From Bacteroidales bacterium (GTDB lineage Bacteria > Bacteroidota > Bacteroidia > Bacteroidales > UBA932): a stretch of DNA of 64,000 nucleotides. The translations under genes and the position numbers were made by a program. The DNA is taken from assembly GCA_017557535.1 (NCBI GenBank), contig JAFYYM010000075.1, forward strand, positions 27,057 through 91,056, read 5' to 3'. The notes beneath the pieces were generated by a model, which saw nothing but the letters and a program-made list of their open reading frames with translations, had not been told where the DNA came from and searched no databases. This document shows positions 17,172 to 24,666 of this stretch, one piece after another. Position 1 is the first letter of the stretch, and every line of letters starts with the position of its first letter.

Positions 17172-18287
17172 TTATAGGGTCTCCATCAAATCGTGGACGC
17201 GCTTGCGCACTTCCTCGATGGTGCCGGTACCGTCAATCTCGTTGTAGGCGCCTGAAGCCTTGTAATACTCAACGAGGGGTTCGGTCTTCTCGTGGTAGGT
17301 CTTGATCCTGTTGGAGATTGTCTCGTCGGAGGCGTCGTCAGCCCTTCCTTCAATAGCGGCGCGGTGCTTGATTCTCTCCTTTATCATCTCGTCGGGAATC
17401 ATTAGGGACACTACACCTGTGACTTTCGTGTCTCTCTTGGCGAGCATCTTGTCGAGAGCCTCGGCTTGGGCGGTAGTGCGGGGGAAACCATCAAGAAGGA
17501 AACCGGAATATCCCTCAACAGTGTCGAACTTTTTCTCGATCATCCCTTCGACGATCTCGTCGGGAACGAGCTCTCCAGCTTCAATCAAAGCCTTGGCTTT
17601 CAATCCAAGCTCACTGCCACTTGCCATCTCTCCTCTCAGAAGGTCACCGGTCGAGATGTGGCAGAGGTTGAACCTTTCCGCCATTGAGGCGGCTTGGGTG
17701 CCTTTGCCCGCACCCGGAGGGCCGAAAAGAATGTAGTATTTCATGGTATTATCCAATACGTAAATATCCTTGATATTCCTTCCAAGTCCGTCATAGTCAA
17801 GTCCAAATCCCACGATGAAATCATCTGGAATCTCCATCGCCACATAATCGAGCTTCCGGTCCAGCTTATAGCAGCCGGGTTTGAGCAGCATCGTGCAGAT
17901 CTTCGTCTCAGTGGCCCCGTTTGACTCCATCATCCTGACCAGGTTGGCGATGGTCCTTCCGGAATCCACAATATCCTCGACAATGATCACCTTCTTTCCT
18001 TTCACACTACCGGTCATGCCGATAATGTCCCGGACCTCGCCTGTGGATTTAGTGCCCACATAGGAGGATAGTTTCACGCAAACAATCTCACAGTTGAATG
18101 ACAACCGTTTCATCAACTCCGCCGTGAACAGTATGGATCCGTTGAGTACACAAAGCAGAACGGGAGCCTCTACAGAGTCTTTGTAGTCCGCGTTTATCTG
18201 TTCAGCCACTTTGTCGATGGCTTTCTCGATCCGGTCGTATTCGATGAAGGGACGGAAAGATTTGTCATGAAGTCTGATGTTGCTCAT
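17172..18287 (-). CDS. fused hypoxanthine phosphoribosyltransferase and adenylate kinase
   Basis: One 371-residue open frame joins two enzymes. Residues 1-181 are a hypoxanthine/guanine phosphoribosyltransferase with the PRPP loop VEDIVDSGRT (103-112) and VGFGLDYDGLGRN. Residues 182-371 are adenylate kinase with the P-loop GPPGAGKGT (189-197), HISTGDLLR, and LDGFPRTTAQAEAL. The lid is the short, cysteine-free type (EGRADD). The first half makes IMP/GMP from free bases and the second interconverts AMP, ADP and ATP, so purine salvage is coupled to phosphorylation. An in-frame ATG at 17744 could also start free Adk, but no ribosome-binding site precedes it. Similar fusions occur in Flavobacteria, to my recollection. 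The start is the ATG at 18287. Confidence 0.93.
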   Translation of the reverse strand: MSNIRLHDKSFRPFIEYDRIEKAIDKVAEQINADYKDSVEAPVLLCVLNGSILFTAELMKRLSFNCEIVCVKLSSYVGTKSTGEVRDIIGMTGSVKGKKVIIVEDIVDSGRTIANLVRMMESNGATETKICTMLLKPGCYKLDRKLDYVAMEIPDDFIVGFGLDYDGLGRNIKDIYVLDNTMKYYILFGPPGAGKGTQAASMAERFNLCHISTGDLLRGEMASGSELGLKAKALIEAGELVPDEIVEGMIEKKFDTVEGYSGFLLDGFPRTTAQAEALDKMLAKRDTKVTGVVSLMIPDEMIKERIKHRAAIEGRADDASDETISNRIKTYHEKTEPLVEYYKASGAYNEIDGTGTIEEVRKRVHDLMETL

Positions 18288-18310
18288 AAAATGTTTGTTT
18301 AAGGTAAATA

Positions 18311-18318
18311 CAAAAATA
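18311..18318 (-). promoter_or_regulatory. -7 box for the hpt/adk operon
   Basis: TATTTTTG on the minus strand ends 23 bases before the ATG at 18287. The -33 region is a T-rich stretch without a clean TTG. Confidence 0.45.
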
Positions 18319-18392
18319 GCCAATCCTTATAAAAAACAGAAATAAACGTCCACACTTTTTTATACTCCCTGATTATTTGATTCCGGCCTTGT

Positions 18393-18400
18393 TATATTCG
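18393..18400 (+). promoter_or_regulatory. variant -7 box TATATTCG before the HHH outer-membrane gene
   Basis: TATATTCG lies 15 bases before the ATG at 18416. The same octamer precedes three other genes in the window at similar positions, which makes it a likely variant of the usual TAnnTTTG box. Confidence 0.35.
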
Positions 18401-18415
18401 CGAAAACCTCGTCAG

Positions 18416-20206
18416 ATGAAAAGCTTCAAATCCATTCTTACCCTCACGCTTATCCTTGTCCTCCGTTTGTCCTGCGTGCCCGTTCCCGTTCCGGCGCAGA
18501 CAGGAGATTATATCGGGAATATGCTTGTGATAACGGGCGCTTCTTGTGAGGAAGATCTTGATGAGCAGGAGATGGAACGTTTCTTGGGCTTTCTTTCGCA
18601 TCCTCTCAGACTTAATGGCTCCGGGAAGTCCCGGTTGGTCTCAAGTGGCCTTTTGAGTCAGTATCAAGCGGCTAGTCTGGAAGAGTACCGCAGCCGTTCG
18701 GGAGATGTCATGTCTTTTTCGGAACTCGCTCTGGTAGAAGGATTTGATGAGGCATACGTCGCCGCTTTGGCGCCTTTCGTGACGCTTGGCGGCGGTGTTG
18801 CCGGGGCAACAGGAACTGGGGATGATCTCGGAATCAGGCAGGAGGCACTTCTACGGGGGGCTGTCAAAGGTCCAGCGGTCAACTACGGCATCAAATACAA
18901 AATCATGTTCCGGGAAAAAGTATCCGCCTCCCTGGCTGCCAGATCGTACTATGGTGATGACTTGTTCCCACCTTCCTCATGGTCTGGGAATATCTCCCTT
19001 TATGGGAAACGCTTCCTGTCCAAAGTGGTGCTTGGGGATTACAATATGCGACTCGGGCAAGGACTATCTCTATGGAGCGGGATGTCACTAGGAGGATTCT
19101 CGTCATCATCTTCTTTCTCGAGGAGACCTACCGGTTTGTCTCCCGCTTGGTCCTGGTCTGGAATCGGGAGTCATAGGGGAGCCTCCGCGGAATTGTCGGC
19201 AGGCAGGTTCTGTTTTGCTCCATTCATTTCATTTCCCGGATTGAGGGAGAGGATGGCTGGCACGCGAAAGGGGAGGATAGAGATGATGCCAGGATTATTC
19301 TGCTCATGGGGCGGCAGGAATGGGCAGATAGGTTTGTCGGCATGGTGGACCGGGGAGCAGGGTAAGGTATCAGCGGATTTCAGGTGGAATCTCTATGGTA
19401 TAGATGTGTTCGGGGAGGTAGCTACGGATATCGCCTCATGGGCTGTGGCTACAGTGCTTGGCTCATCTGTCTCATTGGAGGATGGATGGAGGGTCAGCGG
19501 AGTCGCAAGGATATACCCATCCACTTTTGACGGGACATGGAGCGGAGGCGTCAGGAGCTGGACTAAAAGCTCTGACGAGAGGGGGGTGGCGATAGGATTG
19601 GAGAGATACGGATTGCAGTTCACGGCAGACTTGGGTATCAAGGATTCTGACAAGAATCGCCGCCAGGTAAAGCTGTTCGCGAAAGTTCCGGTACAGGTCA
19701 CACCGAATTCTGTGGTCTCTATCAGGTTCACAGGCCGTTATCGACCTTATGAGAGCTATCTTGTGTACAGGACAGGATTGAGGACTGATTTGGATTGGTC
19801 ATCCGGAGGAATTTCAACGAGGTATGGGGAATCGGATACGGATGCTTGGAAGGCTCGTTTCAGGTTGGAGGGAGTGCTTTGCAAGTCGTTATCCGGCCTT
19901 ACGTATTTAGAGCTCGGGAGGAAGGCGTCCAATCTGAGCGCATATCTGAGAGGAACGCTGTTCGTTGTGGATAATTGGGACGACAGGATATATTCATACG
20001 AGAGGGACGCTCCAGGAAATTTCACTGTACCAGCGTATTACGGAAGGGGAGTCGCTCTTTCATTCGTTGGTGGCTACAAGTTCCGTCAATGGAAGAAGAA
20101 AACCCTGAGGGTCTACCTCAGGGTCTCCGATATCTCTTATTCCTTGATGTCAACACCAAAGCCGTCAGTACGGGAAGCTAAAGTCCAGGCGGTCTTGGCA
20201 ATCTGA
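18416..20206 (+). CDS. helix-hairpin-helix domain outer-membrane beta-barrel protein
   Basis: This 596-residue exported protein has a signal peptide ending near residue 28 (VPVPAQ). Residues 45-130 contain a ComEA-like helix-hairpin-helix repeat (LVSSGLLSQYQAASLEEYRSR, then ELALVEGFDEAYVAAL). The remaining 450 residues are rich in aromatic and alternating polar/hydrophobic residues typical of an outer-membrane barrel, ending in a short strand. This architecture is known in Bacteroidetes as an uncharacterised family; the HHH motif suggests contact with DNA, which would fit DNA uptake, but that is inference. Its stop directly abuts the convergent mltD stop. Confidence 0.75.
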   Translation: MKSFKSILTLTLILVLRLSCVPVPVPAQTGDYIGNMLVITGASCEEDLDEQEMERFLGFLSHPLRLNGSGKSRLVSSGLLSQYQAASLEEYRSRSGDVMSFSELALVEGFDEAYVAALAPFVTLGGGVAGATGTGDDLGIRQEALLRGAVKGPAVNYGIKYKIMFREKVSASLAARSYYGDDLFPPSSWSGNISLYGKRFLSKVVLGDYNMRLGQGLSLWSGMSLGGFSSSSSFSRRPTGLSPAWSWSGIGSHRGASAELSAGRFCFAPFISFPGLRERMAGTRKGRIEMMPGLFCSWGGRNGQIGLSAWWTGEQGKVSADFRWNLYGIDVFGEVATDIASWAVATVLGSSVSLEDGWRVSGVARIYPSTFDGTWSGGVRSWTKSSDERGVAIGLERYGLQFTADLGIKDSDKNRRQVKLFAKVPVQVTPNSVVSIRFTGRYRPYESYLVYRTGLRTDLDWSSGGISTRYGESDTDAWKARFRLEGVLCKSLSGLTYLELGRKASNLSAYLRGTLFVVDNWDDRIYSYERDAPGNFTVPAYYGRGVALSFVGGYKFRQWKKKTLRVYLRVSDISYSLMSTPKPSVREAKVQAVLAI

Positions 20207-21892
20207 TTATCTCGGGGGGATCTTGATTATCTGCCCTATCCGCAGGTGGCTGTCTATCCCGTTGTATCGCATCAGTTTGTCAGCCGTTGTGCCATATTTC
20301 TTTGCGATATTGTAGAGATTGTCTCCCTGCTTGACTTTATAAGTCGTGGCCTGTCCAGAGGTCGTCTGCGGCTTTGATGTGGAAGTGCTGGCCGTTGTCT
20401 TCGGTTTGGTGGTGGAACTGGCCGTGGTGCTGGAAGTGCTTGATGCGGGGGCTCCTCCCTTATAGATAACGAGTGTCTGACCAATGCGTATTGTGGTGCC
20501 TTTCAAGTGGTTCCAGCTTTTTAGCTGGTTCACGGTGACATGGTATCTAGCCGCTATCTTCCCAAGGTTATCCCCGCTCCTCACCTTATATGTAATACGG
20601 TTGGCGGTTGTAGAGGTGCTGGTGCCCGATGAGCGTGTCGTAGGCTTTGAGCTGATAAGTGTCTGCGGATTGAGCAGTTCTTCAGCCCTGTGGGTATAGA
20701 GGGAGTCCTCGTTGGCAATGAACGCGCTGGTGTAGTTGAACGGGATTCTGAGGATGTAAGTGCCGCTGTTTCCAGGGATCACATCCTTTATGTATTGGGG
20801 ATTGAGATTCTCGAGCTCCTCAACTGAGATCCCGACAAGGTCGCTGATCTGCTGGAAATGGAGGTTCCTTTTGATCTCAAAGGTGTCTACCTGGACAGGC
20901 ATCTGCACGTTATTGGGAGTCAGACCGTATTCTTTGCTGTATCTGAGGGCGTACATGGCTCCAACGAACGCGGGTACATAACCTCTGGTCTCTCTGGGAA
21001 GATAGTCATAAACTTTCCAGAAATCCCTTCCTCCGCCCCTGCGGATCGCCTTGTTGACATTGCCAGGGCCGCAGTTGTATGAAGATATGGCGAGGTTCCA
21101 GTCTCCGAAAAGCCGGTATGAATCCTTGAGGTACCTGGCGGCGGCGTCAGACGCCTTGAATGGATCCAGTCTCTCGTCAACGAAAGAGTTGATTTCAAGA
21201 CCATAGCTCTTGGCAGTCTTTGTCATGAACTGCCACATGCCTTTCGCTCCAACTCTCGAGACTGCTACAGGATTTAAAGCCGACTCGATTATCGCCATGT
21301 ATTTGAGTTCATCAGGAAGGTCATACTGGCTGAAGGTCTCCTCGAAAATCGGCATGTAATACTGGCACAATCCCATTATGTTGCCCATTTTAGTGGGCAT
21401 TTTCTCGGAGTAAAGCACCATGTAGTTCCTGACGGTCTCATTGAAAGGCAGGGTGATGAAAGAGTTCATGCTCTCAAGCCTGTCCCTGAGCACTGCATCT
21501 GAGACGTTGGAAGAGAAATGGACGGAGTCCATGTCATATCCCTCACCATTCCTGTCATTCTTGACTTGCCGGTGGAGATACCAGATATTCAAGAGACTGT
21601 CCGTGAGCTCGGGGCTGTAATCCTCAGGATTGAGTCCGGCCGCGCTCTTGTCATCGTTTTCCTCATAGATGCTCAGCATCTCTTTCGCCAGACTGTCTTT
21701 GAGGATGATGTCTTTTTTCAGCTCCTCAATGACTGTATTCATGGAGTCAATCCTCGAGCGTAGCTCGGTATTCTCCTCTTTGTACCTGTTCCTGAATATC
21801 TTGCTTTTCCTGGCTTGACCAGTCGCCGTTGGCGAAAGTGCCAGGGCTAGAGTCATGGCGAGGAGAGTTAATATGAACGCTTTCCTTCTCAT
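20207..21892 (-). CDS. mltD: membrane-bound lytic murein transglycosylase D with LysM repeats
   Basis: This 561-residue periplasmic enzyme cuts the glycan strand of peptidoglycan with formation of 1,6-anhydromuramic acid. A signal peptide (about 1-26) is followed by a coiled coil (35-75). The SLT domain (about 165-320) carries the catalytic Glu203 in AIIESALNPVAVS, then GAKGMWQFM and SYNCGPGNV. Two clear LysM modules near residues 428-475 and 515-560 bind the wall, separated by a Ser/Thr-rich linker, and a degenerate third LysM-like stretch precedes them. It is the last gene of parA-parB-DUF5683-mltD, a gene order common in Bacteroidetes. Confidence 0.93.
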   Translation of the reverse strand: MRRKAFILTLLAMTLALALSPTATGQARKSKIFRNRYKEENTELRSRIDSMNTVIEELKKDIILKDSLAKEMLSIYEENDDKSAAGLNPEDYSPELTDSLLNIWYLHRQVKNDRNGEGYDMDSVHFSSNVSDAVLRDRLESMNSFITLPFNETVRNYMVLYSEKMPTKMGNIMGLCQYYMPIFEETFSQYDLPDELKYMAIIESALNPVAVSRVGAKGMWQFMTKTAKSYGLEINSFVDERLDPFKASDAAARYLKDSYRLFGDWNLAISSYNCGPGNVNKAIRRGGGRDFWKVYDYLPRETRGYVPAFVGAMYALRYSKEYGLTPNNVQMPVQVDTFEIKRNLHFQQISDLVGISVEELENLNPQYIKDVIPGNSGTYILRIPFNYTSAFIANEDSLYTHRAEELLNPQTLISSKPTTRSSGTSTSTTANRITYKVRSGDNLGKIAARYHVTVNQLKSWNHLKGTTIRIGQTLVIYKGGAPASSTSSTTASSTTKPKTTASTSTSKPQTTSGQATTYKVKQGDNLYNIAKKYGTTADKLMRYNGIDSHLRIGQIIKIPPR

Positions 21893-21903
21893 GGCGTATC
21901 CAT

Positions 21904-22893
21904 TTAAAAAGTGAAGCCTATCTTCACACCCACAGCGTTATCGCCCATGAAGCCACCTCCGGAATGCCGGGGAGCCATGGCGTACTCGTTACATGGCGTG
22001 ATCAGAGTGGGGCTCACACTCATTGTGAGATCGTCATTGACCTCAAAGTCCTGCATATAGGAGAATACATTGGCATCGATGACCTGAAGAAGGTAACTGC
22101 CTACGATAGCCACGACAGAATAATCCCGGAATCGCCGGAACACATTCCTGTAATAGAGAGCCCTGTCGGCAGGGATAAGACCCTCGTATGTGCCTTCCTC
22201 CGAGGTCGCCTCGTTATGTATCCTCTTGTATCTCTTATAGTTCTTGTTGTTCACCGCCCAATAATGGTACGAGCCCACAATGGCTCCCCAGTAAATCGGG
22301 ATTTTCCAGTACTCCCCGTTATAGGCCTGCCCGAGACCGGGCACGAGCAATGAATACAGTGTCGCCTTGCCGGCTTGACCCTTTATGTCGCGCTTGTAGT
22401 TCACGACTCCGTCCATGAGCGTTCCCCAGTAGATCAGCCCGGCTCCCGCGAACATGTATGTCGCCATTTTCTTGGCGTCTTCGTCCACGGTCAGTGTGGT
22501 CTCCGGATCGCTCTCGAATGCAAGCTCGTATGCTGATTTCGAAGCCTTATACTGTTTATGGTACTTGATGCCCATTCCGATCGTGGCTCCCAGCCCGGCG
22601 TATGTGATCGGAATCTTCCAGTATTGTTTATTGTAGAACTGCTCCGCGCCGATGAATACCGTGGAGCCGGCGAACATTGAACCGATCTTCAAAGTGGAAT
22701 CATGGTGGGCTACGCCATGGAAGAACTCCCTGAAAGACCACATCTGGTCCACTGAGTCTCTTGACGCCAAGGTATCTGAGGGACTGGCGTAGTTCTGGCT
22801 GAATGCCTCCTCGCGGAATTGGGCGCGGGCGCCAACCGTGAAAACGGCCAGAAATAGCGGAACCAATAATATCCTGAGTCTCAGATCCTTCAT
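21904..22893 (-). CDS. DUF5683 family envelope protein
   Basis: This 329-residue exported protein starts with a signal peptide (LFLAVFTVGARAQ). It has two related glycine- and aromatic-rich segments (QYWKIPITYAGLGATIG and EYWKIPIYWGAIVGSYHY), each likely spanning or entering a membrane, around the block SLLVPGLGQAYNGEYWK that marks DUF5683. The function is unknown; association with ParAB and MltD suggests a role at the cell envelope during chromosome segregation or division. The ATG at 22893 is used; the TTG one codon earlier is unnecessary. It lies 8 bp after parB. Confidence 0.85.
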   Translation of the reverse strand: MKDLRLRILLVPLFLAVFTVGARAQFREEAFSQNYASPSDTLASRDSVDQMWSFREFFHGVAHHDSTLKIGSMFAGSTVFIGAEQFYNKQYWKIPITYAGLGATIGMGIKYHKQYKASKSAYELAFESDPETTLTVDEDAKKMATYMFAGAGLIYWGTLMDGVVNYKRDIKGQAGKATLYSLLVPGLGQAYNGEYWKIPIYWGAIVGSYHYWAVNNKNYKRYKRIHNEATSEEGTYEGLIPADRALYYRNVFRRFRDYSVVAIVGSYLLQVIDANVFSYMQDFEVNDDLTMSVSPTLITPCNEYAMAPRHSGGGFMGDNAVGVKIGFTF

Positions 22894-22901
22894 CAAATCG
22901 C

Positions 22902-23843
22902 CTAAATATTAGATTCCTCAAGAGCATTGAGGAACCTCTTCACTTCCTCATCCGAGTTGAACCTTATAGTCATGGTGCCTTTCCCGGAGGGAGAGCGTTT
23001 CAGGCTGATGCTATTATCAAAAAACTTGCCGATGTGCTCGAGAACACGGTAATAGTCGTCTGGAAGATCCTGGATCTTCGATGACGGGGAGACATCTTCT
23101 TTACCCAGCCTGCGAACTTTCTCCTCAAGTTGACGGACTGAAAGGCCGTCTTTGATTGTCAGATCGCACAGAAGCTCTTGGATATGAGGATCTTCTATAC
23201 CCAGAAGGACTTTGGCGTGGCCTGTGCTGAGGAGCCCTGCCTTAAGGTCGTGCTGAACCTTGGCCGGGAGTTTGAGGAGCCGCAGGTAGTTGGCGACAGA
23301 CGCTCTTTTCTTGCCCACTCGCTGGGCCATTCTCTCCTGTGTGAGGTGGCACTCATCCATCAGCCTTTGGTAGCTCATGGCGACCTCGATGGGATCCAGG
23401 TCCTGTCTTTGGATATTCTCCACTATGGCCATCTCGAGCATGCCCTGGTCATCTGTAGCCCGGATATATGCGGGGATGACATCCATCCCGGCGAGCCTGC
23501 AAGCGCGGAACCTTCTCTCACCGCTGATGATCTGGTATCGACCGTCCGGACGTTTCCTGACAGAGATTGGCTGGATCAGGCCGAAAGTCCGGATTGACTC
23601 GGCCAATTCTTCCAGGGAATCATTGTCGAAGGCCATTCGTGGCTGGTACGGGTTGGGATCAACAAGACCGGCGGGGATTCTTAACACGTCGCCATAATCC
23701 TGGGATGGCCTGGCACCGGCGATCTCCTTGTTGATATAACCGACCGGTTTCCTTTCCGGCTCGTGAATATCCATGTCGCCCAACAGGGCGCTGAGCCCTT
23801 TGCCCAGCCTGCTTTCCCGTTTGTCGCTCATCTTGTCTTTCAT
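22902..23843 (-). CDS. parB: chromosome-partitioning protein ParB
   Basis: This 313-residue CTP-dependent clamp binds parS sites and organises the origin region for segregation. The N-terminus has the ParA-interacting stretch RLGKGLSALLGD. The ParB/Srx domain carries NPYQPR, LAESIRTFGLIQPI and ISGERRFRA, and the central helix-turn-helix lies at LTQERMAQRVGKKRASVANYL. A short C-terminal dimerisation segment closes the protein. Its ATG overlaps the parA stop (TGATG), so translation is probably coupled. I did not find a clear parS palindrome in the neighbouring DNA, though my search was by eye. Confidence 0.96.
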   Translation of the reverse strand: MKDKMSDKRESRLGKGLSALLGDMDIHEPERKPVGYINKEIAGARPSQDYGDVLRIPAGLVDPNPYQPRMAFDNDSLEELAESIRTFGLIQPISVRKRPDGRYQIISGERRFRACRLAGMDVIPAYIRATDDQGMLEMAIVENIQRQDLDPIEVAMSYQRLMDECHLTQERMAQRVGKKRASVANYLRLLKLPAKVQHDLKAGLLSTGHAKVLLGIEDPHIQELLCDLTIKDGLSVRQLEEKVRRLGKEDVSPSSKIQDLPDDYYRVLEHIGKFFDNSISLKRSPSGKGTMTIRFNSDEEVKRFLNALEESNI

Positions 23844-24613
23844 CACTTCTCGTTCTTGTCAAGAACCTCCTTGGCGAGGTTCATATAGTTGGATGTGCCG
23901 TTACTGACAACGTCATAAAGAATGATTGGCTTCCCGTGAGAGGGAGCCTCGCTTAGACGTATGCTCCTTTGGATGATAGTCTTGAACACCATGTCCTTGA
24001 AGTGTTCCCTGAGTTCGCCCACGACTTGGGCGTGCACTTTTGTCCTGCCGTCGAACATCGTGACCACAAAGCCCTCGATGGTCAGCGCGGGATTTATCTC
24101 CCGCTGTACAAGGCGTATGGTCTGAAGGAGCTTGCCAAGTCCCTCCAAGGCGAAGAATTCTGGCTGGACCGGGATCATCACGGAATCTGCCGCTGTCAAG
24201 GCGTTGATAGTGATCAATCCGAGGGAAGGGGAACAGTCGATGATTATGTAGTCATAGTCATCCCTTATTGGCTCAAGCCTACGTTTAAGGAAGGACTCGC
24301 GGTTTTCCTCGTCAATCATCTCTATCTCGGCGCCCACGAGGTTGATGTGGGACGGAATCATCTGAAGATCAGGTATTTCCGTCTGAACCAACGCATCTCG
24401 TACGTCAATCTCACCTATCAGTACCTCATAGATAGTCCTTTTCTGGTCATTGTCCGGAGAGAAATTAAGGCCGGATGTGGTGTTGGCCTGAGGATCCGCG
24501 TCTATGATCAGGACTTTCTTCTCCAGGACGGCCAGGGAGGCCGCCAGGTTAATTGCGGTAGTGGTCTTTCCCACTCCGCCTTTTTGGTTGGCGATTGCTA
24601 TGACTTTTCCCAT
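23843..24613 (-). CDS. parA: chromosome-partitioning ATPase ParA/Soj
   Basis: This 256-residue deviant Walker ATPase positions ParB-bound origins along the nucleoid. The motif KGGVGKTTTAINLA holds the signature first lysine and the P-loop. IIDADPQANTTSGL and IIDCSPSLGLITINAL are Walker A' and B. The length is that of chromosomal Soj rather than plasmid ParA, and no N-terminal DNA-binding extension is present. I start at the ATG at 24613; six upstream codons from a TTG are possible. It has its own strong promoter in the 3' end of priA and is followed by parB, DUF5683 and mltD. Confidence 0.97.
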   Translation of the reverse strand: MGKVIAIANQKGGVGKTTTAINLAASLAVLEKKVLIIDADPQANTTSGLNFSPDNDQKRTIYEVLIGEIDVRDALVQTEIPDLQMIPSHINLVGAEIEMIDEENRESFLKRRLEPIRDDYDYIIIDCSPSLGLITINALTAADSVMIPVQPEFFALEGLGKLLQTIRLVQREINPALTIEGFVVTMFDGRTKVHAQVVGELREHFKDMVFKTIIQRSIRLSEAPSHGKPIILYDVVSNGTSNYMNLAKEVLDKNEK

Positions 24614-24635
24614 GACTAGACTCTTATTCAATCTA

Positions 24636-24666
24636 CAAATGTAATAATTTTTAATCGCTTGTCAAA
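24636..24666 (-). promoter_or_regulatory. promoter for parA-parB-DUF5683-mltD
   Basis: TTTG, 19 bases, then TACATTTG on the minus strand is a near-perfect Bacteroidetes promoter. The -33 element falls within the last codons of priA, so parAB can be expressed independently of it. Confidence 0.65.
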
